Assembly (NCBI GenBank): GCA_041608535.1
Contig: JBFISM010000079.1
Span: 1-16,776 of the forward strand
Reading direction: 5' to 3'
Origin: JBFISM01 sp041608535
GTDB taxonomy: Bacteria > Actinomycetota > Acidimicrobiia > Spongiisociales > UBA5794
Length of the DNA: 16,776 nt
The position numbers were made by a program, and so were the translations under genes. Of the stretch, positions 1-6,659 are shown piece by piece. The notes under the pieces are model-generated. The model was given only the letters and a program-made list of their open reading frames with translations. It did no database searches and was not told where the DNA came from. Position 1 is the first letter of the stretch; every line of letters starts with the position of its first letter.

Positions 1-141
1 CCTCAGGAGGAGCCCACGTCAACGCCTCCCCCACACCACCACCACTCCCAGCCACCGCAACCCCAGACACCGCACCCACCCCAACAAACACCCCAACCCC
101 CACCACCAAACACACCACAACCACCAACAACCGCCTACGCA
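1..141. repeat. Left copy of 141-bp inverted terminal repeat
   Basis: Read on the minus strand, these 141 bases are identical, base for base, to the last 141 bases of the window. Identity stops abruptly at position 142, where the right copy has the first base of its ATG. The repeat lies almost wholly inside coding sequence: both copies encode the same signal-peptide region in the same frame. The coding strand is nearly all G and T, unlike the C-rich genes between the repeats. Both ends of the window run into the same sequence, so the true genomic repeat may extend further outward than can be seen here. Confidence 0.97.
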
Positions 142-148
142 ACCGCAT
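1..148 (-). CDS. Secreted protein, 5' end only (partial)
   Basis: Reading leftward from the ATG at 148, the frame stays open to the window edge for about 49 codons. The protein starts MRLRRRLLVVVV and continues as a long Val/Gly/Leu hydrophobic stretch with an AVA-type signal-peptidase site, then a Gly/Ser-rich stretch and TWAPPE at the edge. This is a typical Sec signal peptide with an Arg-rich n-region. The mature part is missing, so its function cannot be given. It differs from the right-end gene only by two extra codons after the start; from there the two are identical. The ribosome-binding site is weak. A longer frame covering 19-300 on the same strand is a shadow in another frame. Confidence 0.6.
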   Translation of the reverse strand, partial: MRLRRRLLVVVVCLVVGVGVFVGVGAVSGVAVAGSGGGVGEALTWAPPE

Positions 149-230
149 GTATCTGTCCAACCTCGCGTGATACCGACCGGCCCTGCGACTTGGAGGAAAG
201 GGGAGCCTTCGGATGTGTGTGCCCTCGATC

Positions 231-266
231 GGCCCCCGCCGAAGTAGGAGAGCCGTCGGGGGGACC
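231..266 (-). promoter_or_regulatory. GC-rich hairpin upstream of the left secreted gene
   Basis: Bases 231-242 pair with 256-266 to give a stem of about 11 pairs with one bulged base and a 13-nt loop. The pair 233/264 is a C-A mismatch in plus-strand RNA but becomes a G-U wobble in minus-strand RNA, so the minus strand folds better. That fits a 5' leader element of the leftward secreted gene, 83-118 nt upstream of its ATG. No U-tract follows, so it is a poor intrinsic terminator. I could not match it to a known riboswitch class. Confidence 0.35.
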
Positions 267-469
267 GGTCTCGCGGCGAACAGAATGGATCGCAACACAC
301 TGGACTGCCTCAACTCAGACTTAAGGGATCCCTAAAGATCAACGTCGCTTGAGGCCAGGTAGGCCCAGGAGCGCGACTGCAACGCCGGTAGCAGCAAACG
401 GTTGGTTCTCGCAACACGGACCCACCCGGCTCATCTTTCGGCTGCTCGCAAGCTCCACAGCCGTCGCTT

Positions 470-499
470 TTGCGTAACCTGTGGAAAAGCCTCTATGCT
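470..499 (+). promoter_or_regulatory. Candidate promoter for the aminotransferase/dehydrogenase unit
   Basis: A TTGCGT hexamer (470-475) and a TATGCT hexamer (494-499) are 18 bp apart, close to the -35/-10 consensus of a vegetative sigma-70-family promoter. Transcription would start near 506, upstream of both possible starts of the aminotransferase gene. This rests on a sequence match only. Confidence 0.45.
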
Positions 500-656
500 T
501 GTCGCTCCGAAGGGGATCTGGGGTGGAGTTGAGTTCTGGGGGACAATTTTGTGACGGCATCACTGCCGTCTTGCGCGCCGAACTCGGGTGCGGCCGTGCG
601 ACGGCGGCGGCTGTGACGCATCGGCACTCGAAACTCGCCGACGCGGTATCACACTG

Positions 657-1901
657 ATGAGCGGACCGTCCGTCGTGGGTGCTGGTTCCGTCGTCTCGGG
701 GGCAGGTGGTGATGACCTCGAGGGGACCGCGGCCGCGGCCCCCAGCAGCACCGTCGCCGTACCGACAGCGGTGAAGCCGGGTCCGTCTTCCAACATACCG
801 CTCGTCGACCTCCAGTCCATGCACCAGCCGCTCATGGCCGAGCTCACGGACGCGTTCACACGCGTCGTGACGCAGAGCGCATTCATCGGCGGGCGTGAAG
901 TCGAGCGATTCGAGGCCGAGCTCGCGGAGTACATCGGGGTGAAGCATGCGGTGGGCGTAGCTTCCGGCACGGCAGCGCTGCATCTGGCCCTCCGCGCCGT
1001 TGGGATCGGACAGGGCGACGAAGTCATAGTGCCGGCAAACACGTTTTTCGCCACCGCAGAGGCTGTTCTCGCCGTTGGGGCACGTCCCGTCCTCGTCGAT
1101 GTCGACGAACGCACGGCGTTGATCGACCCTTCCGCAGTGGAAGCGGCAGTCAACGACCAGACGGCAGCCATCGTGCCGGTGCATTTGTACGGCCAGCCGG
1201 TTGATCTCGGGGCGATCATGGCCATCGCGCAGCGGCACGGCTTGTACGTCGTGGATGACGCGGCTCAAGCGATTGGGGCCCGTTGGGATGGACGCTCCAT
1301 CGGCACCGTCGGGCATGCCACCGCCTTCAGCTTCTACCCCGGCAAGAACCTGGGTGCGCTCGGGGACGCAGGAGCCGTAGTGACGAACGACCCGGCGATC
1401 GCTCGCAAGGTCACGGCCCTGCGATCCCATGGCGAGATCGACAAACACCATCACGAGATGGCCGGCTTCACCGAACGCCTCGACGGACTGCAGGCCGCGT
1501 TCTTGTCGGTCAAGCTGCCGCGACTCGAGGAGTGGCAAGCCCAGCGCGACAACGCGGTGGCTCGCTACCGCTCACTACTCGAGGCTGTTCCGGCAGCCAG
1601 AATGTTCGACATTCACCCACGGGTGCGGCACGTCCACCATCTCTTCGTCGTGCAGGTGCCCCATCGAGATTCCGTACATGATCAGCTGCGCAAGCAGGGG
1701 ATCGGCGTTGGTATCCATTACCCGACGCCACTCCACCTGTTGCCGGCGTGGAGACCGAGTGGCCAGGCCGGGACTCACCCGGTCGCCGAAGGACTCGCCC
1801 AGCGAATCCTCAGTCTCCCGCTGTTTCCCGGTATGTCTGATGACCAGATCGACACGACCGTTGCGGCGCTGGTCGAAGCTCTTAAGAGGAGGGCCAAATG
1901 A
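657..1901 (+). CDS. DegT/DnrJ/EryC1/StrS-family sugar aminotransferase
   Basis: A PLP-dependent enzyme of the family that transaminates keto-sugar nucleotides, usually with glutamate as amino donor, in the cytoplasm. From the ATG at 657 it is 414 aa. The family core begins near residue 47 (NIPLVDLQ). Visible hallmarks are SGTAALHLAL (about 103-112), the VVDDAAQ segment that contacts the cofactor (about 198-204), and FSFYPGKN, whose Lys at about 230 should form the Schiff base. The 45 residues before the core are Gly/Ala/Ser/Val-rich and atypical. A GTG at 588 would add 23 more residues. Neither start has a clear ribosome-binding site, so the N-terminus is uncertain. It overlaps the next gene by ATGA, and with that dehydrogenase resembles the WbpB/WbpE-type pair for 3-amino-uronate sugars; exact substrate unknown. 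Confidence 0.92.
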   Translation: MSGPSVVGAGSVVSGAGGDDLEGTAAAAPSSTVAVPTAVKPGPSSNIPLVDLQSMHQPLMAELTDAFTRVVTQSAFIGGREVERFEAELAEYIGVKHAVGVASGTAALHLALRAVGIGQGDEVIVPANTFFATAEAVLAVGARPVLVDVDERTALIDPSAVEAAVNDQTAAIVPVHLYGQPVDLGAIMAIAQRHGLYVVDDAAQAIGARWDGRSIGTVGHATAFSFYPGKNLGALGDAGAVVTNDPAIARKVTALRSHGEIDKHHHEMAGFTERLDGLQAAFLSVKLPRLEEWQAQRDNAVARYRSLLEAVPAARMFDIHPRVRHVHHLFVVQVPHRDSVHDQLRKQGIGVGIHYPTPLHLLPAWRPSGQAGTHPVAEGLAQRILSLPLFPGMSDDQIDTTVAALVEALKRRAK

Positions 1902-2962
1902 GCTATGAGACAGGCTCCGACTACCCGAATGGGGACACCTCCGGCCTACGCGTCGGTGTCGTTGGCTGCGGCTATTGGGGGGCGAAGCACGTACGTGTGC
2001 TGGATAGTCTCCCCGAGGTCGAGCAAGTCGTGGCGATCGACCACGACGATATGGTGCGCAAAGCCATCATCCAACGTCACCCGCACGTCAGGGGGGCCGA
2101 CAGCCTGGAATCGGCGATCGACTCGATCGATGCTCTGGTCGTCGCAACGCCTCCACAGACTCATGCTCCGCTGGCGCGGGCGGCGCTGAGTCACGGCAAG
2201 CACGTTCTCGTCGAGAAACCCCTGACGACCAACACGGACGATGCCGTCGATCTCATCGAAGAAGCCGAGAGGCGAGACCTGACGCTGATGGTCGGGCACA
2301 CATTCGAGTACAACGCGGCCGTGTGGCGTTTGCGCGAGGCGGTGCAAACCGGGGAGCTCGGCGACGTCTACTACATCGACACGGCCCGGCTCAATCTGGG
2401 TCTCTACCAGCCGGACGTCAACGTCGTGTGGGATCTCGCACCCCATGACGTCTCGATTCTCAACCATGTGCTCGGCGCCGAGCCCAGCGAGGTCAGCGCC
2501 CAAGGCCACATGTTCGCCAACGAGGTCACGGAGGACGTGGCGTACATCAGTCTGCGCTACGAGAACATCGGCGCAGAGGCCCATGTTCACGTGAGCTGGC
2601 TCGATCCGTGCAAGGTACGGAGGGTCACCGTCGTCGGTTCTGAGAAGATGGCCGTCTACAACGACGTGGCGACGGAAGAGAAGCTCCGCATCTTCGACAA
2701 AGGGGTAGGGCCGGCCGCCGAGGAAGATGGTAATGGAACGGCACCCATGTCGTACCGCTACGGGAACATCGTGTCCCCGTTCATCGACTTCACCGAACCG
2801 CTCCAAGTCGAAGACCAGCACTTCATCGACTGCATTCGCACCGGAAAGGTGCCGATGACCGACGGCCGTAGTGGCTACTCGGTGGTGGCAGTGTTGGAGG
2901 CAGCCCAGGAATCGATACGTATGCGCCGGCCTGTCCCCGTCCGAGCGCCCAGTGTCGTGTGA
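1898..2962 (+). CDS. Gfo/Idh/MocA-family sugar-nucleotide dehydrogenase
   Basis: A 354-aa NAD(P)-dependent oxidoreductase of normal family length. The Rossmann motif GVVGCGYWGAKH lies at about 20-31, the EKPL motif with its catalytic Lys at 106-109, and WDLAPHDVSIL with the conserved His at about 178-188. These resemble WlbA/WbpB enzymes, which oxidise the 3-position of UDP-GlcNAc uronate before transamination. The start is firm: the ATG overlaps the aminotransferase stop (ATGA) and follows a strong AGAGGAGGG ribosome-binding site (1885-1893). The pairing suggests a keto-sugar handed directly to the upstream aminotransferase. The substrate is inferred from family and neighbour, not proven. 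A terminator-like hairpin follows 8 nt after the stop. Confidence 0.92.
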   Translation: MSYETGSDYPNGDTSGLRVGVVGCGYWGAKHVRVLDSLPEVEQVVAIDHDDMVRKAIIQRHPHVRGADSLESAIDSIDALVVATPPQTHAPLARAALSHGKHVLVEKPLTTNTDDAVDLIEEAERRDLTLMVGHTFEYNAAVWRLREAVQTGELGDVYYIDTARLNLGLYQPDVNVVWDLAPHDVSILNHVLGAEPSEVSAQGHMFANEVTEDVAYISLRYENIGAEAHVHVSWLDPCKVRRVTVVGSEKMAVYNDVATEEKLRIFDKGVGPAAEEDGNGTAPMSYRYGNIVSPFIDFTEPLQVEDQHFIDCIRTGKVPMTDGRSGYSVVAVLEAAQESIRMRRPVPVRAPSVV

Positions 2963-2970
2963 GGAGCACG

Positions 2971-3006
2971 ACCGGCTCGCCGGGCGGCTAGGACTCAGGC
3001 GAGCCG
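2971..3006 (+). terminator. Terminator-like hairpin after the dehydrogenase
   Basis: CCGGCTCGCC (2971-2980) and GGCGAGCCGG (2997-3006) form a perfect 10-bp GC-rich stem with a 16-nt loop, 8 nt past the stop codon. There is no U-run, which is common for terminators of high-GC actinobacteria. It suggests that the two-gene sugar unit ends here. The rest of the gap to 3229 (about 220 bp) contains only a doubtful 35-codon frame and no clear promoter, although the long operon starting at 3229 would need one. Confidence 0.55.
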
Positions 3007-3228
3007 GAGCGCGGATACCTCGTCCGGCTCCGTTGAGGGCGGCCTCGAGGTTGCGTCATCGGCGGCTGCCTTCCAAGCGTATTCTGGGGGCTGAATTCGC
3101 TCGAAACGGGGGCCGCATGGTGTGGGTGGAGGACGTGGTGCCGTTCAGCATCGCAGGACTCGATCGATCGCTCGAACGCAACGGCGCCACGGTGACCAGA
3201 GACGCCAGGCTCGCGAGGTGGTGATGGC

Positions 3229-4983
3229 ATGAAGAAGCTGCGGACCGAGCGGCGGTTCCGCGTGGCGCTGGCACTGGTCGTCGCCTCCATGGCCTCGACC
3301 GTACCCGTGGCCATCGCCGCTGACGACGAGCCGCCGGAGGAGCCGGCACGAGGTGGCCCCCTGCTCACCGTCCCGGTGGCGATCGATGGCGAGGCGTTCG
3401 GCATGATGCTCGTCGGCGGCATCGGTCTGGTTCAGAACATCGCCTCGGGAGCCGACCTGGAGATCAATGTGCAGTTCGCCGGCTCCGATATGGATCCGAC
3501 GATCTGCGTGGTCTTCGAAACGCTGGGTTGCATCGGCCGGCTCCCCGTGGACGCTGCGAGTGGAGAGGCGTCCGGCTCGGTGACGGTGCCACGCAGGGTC
3601 GCGGAGGGCACATACACAGTCAGTCTGAAATCAGAGAACCTCGGGGTGGTGGCGTTCGGGGAGACAACCGTCGTTGCGGAGGACGAGACCGCCGTAACGG
3701 CTGCGGCGACACGGCCGAGAAGCGAAAGCGGTGCAGACGAGGCGACAGAGGCTCGGCTGGACGCAAGCGCAGCACCGGCACCCGCAACAACCCCCGTGGA
3801 TGGGGGGTTTGCTGCCCCCGATCCGGTTCTCATTCTGGCTGCCGTTGTTGTGATGCTTGCGCTGCTGACCGCCTGGCAACGCAGACAGGGTCTCTCGACC
3901 GCAGTGGCCGGTCTCCATACCCGACTGTCGAACCGACAGCAGGCGACTGCGGGGCGAATACCCGAGCAGAGAGGCCCTGATCGGAGAGGAAACGTGGCGG
4001 ATGCACTCATCGGTGGTGCGCCCTCGCCACCAGCCGCCGGTACGGCTCCGCCGGGCGGGGACGGGCCAGAACGGCGATCCGATCACCCAGATCCGATCCA
4101 CGCAGATTCGACCTACGCCGACCCGGCTCTGGCTCGCTCCCCCGTGCGGCTGTCGTTTCTGATCAAGTTTGCGTTGATGACGGTGGCGATCGTGACGGCG
4201 ACGACCGCTGGAACGTACTTTTTCTCGCTCTCCTTGGCGCCCGTCTACGTCGCCGAAGCCGAGCTCGATGTCCGGCTCGGTGGCCTGACGAACACAGCCC
4301 AAATCGAGCGACGACTCGCCTCGATCGAAGCGGTCAGCACGAGCGGCGCCGTCTTGGAGCCCCTCAGCGAGACGTACGGTATCCCTCTCCTCGAATTGAA
4401 CTTCGCCGCCACCACGGTTGGGGACAGCTCCCTCATGCGCGTCGAAGCCTCCGACGCGGACCCGGACACGGCGCTGGGTATCGTGACGATGGGCACCGGT
4501 CTCGTCATCGACCTGGCGACACAGTCTCAGGATTCGGCCGAACGGGCCACAATCGAGGCGGAGATCGTCTCCATGCAACAAGCACTCGACGACGTCAACG
4601 CACGGTTGGCGGAGATCGACGTGGAAGACGCCCGCTTGACGGCTGAGGGAACCGTTGCGCTGCCAACCGCCGAGAAACAGTTGTTGATCCTCGAGTCGGA
4701 CGCGCTCACTGGCCGGCTCGTCGCCCTCGAAGAGCGTCTGTTGGACCTGAAACTCGAGGAGGATCGCTCGGCCGTCGTCATAAGCACGCTGACCGAGCCA
4801 CGGCTCCTCGATGAGCAGCGACCGCTGCCGCGGCTCCAGGCGATCGCACTCGGCGGATTCCTGGGCCTGCTGCTGGCATCGGTTGCAGGCGTCATCCTCT
4901 GGCAGCCGCGGCGTCGGGAGCGCTCCTCGATCCACCCGGATCCGCAGTACCTCCCGGTGCCGCGCGACCGCAACGAGAGCTAG
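3229..4983 (+). CDS. Chain-length determinant (PCP/Wzz-like) protein with secreted N-terminal domain
   Basis: 584 aa with an unusual architecture. Residues 1-30 are a Sec signal peptide ending VAIA. Residues 45-150 look like a small beta-rich domain with two Cys (93 and 101) and an EGTYTVSL strand typical of Ig-like folds. A TM segment follows (about 198-216), then a Pro/Asp-rich, probably cytoplasmic linker (220-305). The last part is a Wzz/PCP-like module: TM at about 308-335, an outside region 336-535 with coiled-coil helices (about 435-515), a Pro-rich turn and TM at about 537-558, and a short cytoplasmic tail. There is no tyrosine-kinase domain or Walker motif. PCP proteins set polymer length with Wzy, which lies two genes on. 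The ATG follows a GAGGTGGTG ribosome-binding site. First gene of the long operon. Confidence 0.8.
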   Translation: MKKLRTERRFRVALALVVASMASTVPVAIAADDEPPEEPARGGPLLTVPVAIDGEAFGMMLVGGIGLVQNIASGADLEINVQFAGSDMDPTICVVFETLGCIGRLPVDAASGEASGSVTVPRRVAEGTYTVSLKSENLGVVAFGETTVVAEDETAVTAAATRPRSESGADEATEARLDASAAPAPATTPVDGGFAAPDPVLILAAVVVMLALLTAWQRRQGLSTAVAGLHTRLSNRQQATAGRIPEQRGPDRRGNVADALIGGAPSPPAAGTAPPGGDGPERRSDHPDPIHADSTYADPALARSPVRLSFLIKFALMTVAIVTATTAGTYFFSLSLAPVYVAEAELDVRLGGLTNTAQIERRLASIEAVSTSGAVLEPLSETYGIPLLELNFAATTVGDSSLMRVEASDADPDTALGIVTMGTGLVIDLATQSQDSAERATIEAEIVSMQQALDDVNARLAEIDVEDARLTAEGTVALPTAEKQLLILESDALTGRLVALEERLLDLKLEEDRSAVVISTLTEPRLLDEQRPLPRLQAIALGGFLGLLLASVAGVILWQPRRRERSSIHPDPQYLPVPRDRNES

Positions 4984-4985
4984 CC

Positions 4986-6659
4986 ATGGATTCACCGGCC
5001 GGCACCACCGCATCCAGAACGACTTCGCCCTCAGACGAGATCTCGTCGGATATCGAAACCGTTGCGGCTAACTCCGTGGCCGTGGGTACCTGGACGATCT
5101 TCGCCCGGGTCACCGGTTTGCTTCGGGTGGCTGCCATCGCCGCGGTACTCGGTCCCACGTTCTTCGGCAATCTCTTTCAAGCGACCAACGCCATCCCGAA
5201 TCTTCTCTATGAGTTCGTCGCCGGCAACCTGATCGTCTCGCTGCTCGTCCCGCGCCTCGTCTTGCGAAAGGACTCAGGCGACCACAGTGCCGTGGCCCGC
5301 ACCGCAGGCCAGTTTCTCGCAGTCTTGCTGTCGTTGTTCTTGGTGATCATCGTCATCACGGTCGCAGCTCGGCCCATCGTGCTCAGCTTTCTCTCGTTCG
5401 CCGTCGACGACGCTGCAGTGCGAGAGCAACAGCAGAGCACCGGCCTGCTGCTCCTGGCGCTGTTCATCCCCCAGGTGCTGTTCTACGCCGTCGCCGGGAT
5501 CGGGATGGCGGTACAGCATGCGTATGGCAAGTACCGGTTGGCCACGGCGGCGTATTCGGTCGAGAATCTCTGGGTGATGCTGGTGGTGATCCTCAGCGGC
5601 GTCATGTTCGGAGCCGGGGTCGCCATCGATGAGGTCACCACGCCTCAGCTCGTCTTCCTCGGTGTCGGGACGACCGGCGCCGTCGTGCTCCATGCCGCGG
5701 TGCAATGGTGGGGCGCCTGGCGTGTCGGCGTGCCGTTGCGTCCCCGCCTCGGGTGGCGCGCCAACGAGGACCTCCTACATGTTCTGAGGCTGGGTCTGCC
5801 CTCCGTCGGCCACGCCGCCATGAATGCCGCCCGCATCATCACCATGATCGCCGTGGCGGGGAGCCTTCCCGGAGGTGTCGTGGCCTTTCAGATAGCACTG
5901 GCGTTCCTCGCTCTGCCTCTCGCCATCGGCGCCCGGCCGGTCGCCTGGGCGATGGTGCCCCACCTCTCGAGACTCCACGAAGCCGGTCAGTGGCCCTCGT
6001 TCCAACGGGACTGGGCGAAGGGTCTCTCGATGAGCATCTTCATCGTCGTGCCGGCCCTCGCCGGCTACGTAGCGCTTGCCTCCCCGTTGGCGTCCGTAGT
6101 GTCGGTGGGCGAGATGGCGGCCGGGGCTGCGCTCGTGTCCGCTGCACTCATCCCGCTGGCGGCAGCGATCCCGGGGGCGACGCTGTTCATCCATGGCTCT
6201 CACGGCTCCTATGCCCATTCCGATGCCCGCAGCCCGCTGATCGCGATGGCGGTGCGGGCGGGGCTGACGATCGCCGGTCTCTTCGTGGTCGCCGAGCTGA
6301 CCGAGGGCCAGTCGCTGCTCGTTGGCATGGGTTTGACGATTGCGGTGGCCGATCTCCTCAGCGGTTCGCTCCTGGGAGTGAGGATTCTGCGCGGCTCGGT
6401 CCGGGCGGTTCGTCCCATTGCCGCCGCGCTGGCCCGTGCCACCGCCGCCGCCATCGTCATGGGGATCCCCGTGTACTTCCTCGGCTCATGGGGGGCGGCA
6501 GGAGCCGGCGGTCAGGCGGAAGTCGCCATGTGGGTCTTCGCCGCGATCGGGGTGGGGATGCTCGTCTACTTCGCCATGCAGCGGTGGGCGCTGGCGGCTC
6601 CCGAATACCAGCTCCTCGCTTCCCAGTTCGGCGGTCTCTTCCGGAGAACTGCCTCATGA
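4986..6659 (+). CDS. MurJ-like lipid-linked glycan flippase (Wzx role)
   Basis: 557 aa, mostly hydrophobic, consistent with about 14 membrane helices of the MOP-superfamily MurJ/MviN family. The family N-terminus is visible: FARVTGLLR (about 39-47) and NAIPNLLYEF (68-77). Classical MurJ proteins carry Arg-Asp after the second Arg and Arg-Arg after PNLL. Here those are Val and Tyr-Glu, so essential charges of lipid II flippases appear to be missing. With a polymerase and PCP protein beside it, the likely job is flipping the undecaprenyl-linked repeat unit of this polysaccharide rather than lipid II. The start lies 2 nt after the previous stop; its stop overlaps the next ATG (ATGA). Confidence 0.88.
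   Translation: MDSPAGTTASRTTSPSDEISSDIETVAANSVAVGTWTIFARVTGLLRVAAIAAVLGPTFFGNLFQATNAIPNLLYEFVAGNLIVSLLVPRLVLRKDSGDHSAVARTAGQFLAVLLSLFLVIIVITVAARPIVLSFLSFAVDDAAVREQQQSTGLLLLALFIPQVLFYAVAGIGMAVQHAYGKYRLATAAYSVENLWVMLVVILSGVMFGAGVAIDEVTTPQLVFLGVGTTGAVVLHAAVQWWGAWRVGVPLRPRLGWRANEDLLHVLRLGLPSVGHAAMNAARIITMIAVAGSLPGGVVAFQIALAFLALPLAIGARPVAWAMVPHLSRLHEAGQWPSFQRDWAKGLSMSIFIVVPALAGYVALASPLASVVSVGEMAAGAALVSAALIPLAAAIPGATLFIHGSHGSYAHSDARSPLIAMAVRAGLTIAGLFVVAELTEGQSLLVGMGLTIAVADLLSGSLLGVRILRGSVRAVRPIAAALARATAAAIVMGIPVYFLGSWGAAGAGGQAEVAMWVFAAIGVGMLVYFAMQRWALAAPEYQLLASQFGGLFRRTAS

Larger units (their letters stand above)
149..656. other. Left intergenic region between divergent genes
   Basis: About 500 bp separates the leftward secreted gene from the rightward aminotransferase gene. 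It holds the 231-266 hairpin, a near-perfect 16-bp palindrome at 321-336 centred on GGGATCCC, which could be an operator, and a plausible sigma-70-type promoter at 470-499. A GTG at 588 could extend the aminotransferase reading frame into this region. I see no further gene that looks real; frames covering it on the minus strand are antisense to the aminotransferase. Confidence 0.5.

Noticed and set aside
339..1538. 399-codon minus-strand frame, ending in a hydrophobic stretch and Lys-Arg-Arg that looks faintly like a sortase-type tail
   Set aside because: It is antisense to the well-supported aminotransferase, and its middle is Arg/His/Cys-rich with no family pattern. The tail likeness is short and has no proper LPxTG motif.
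3117..3224. 35-codon plus-strand frame just before the PCP-like gene
   Set aside because: Possible leader peptide, but it has only a poor ribosome-binding site, no known pattern and no comparative support.
3631..5013. 460-codon minus-strand open frame
   Set aside because: Antisense to the PCP-like gene, rich in Arg/Gly/His with no recognisable domain.
5705..6655. Upstream extension of the polymerase frame to 819 codons
   Set aside because: It runs inside the flippase gene in another frame and is Arg/Gly-rich. The ATG at 6656 coupled to the flippase stop is the natural start. The same reasoning removes the extensions 9920-10066 and 12133-12204.
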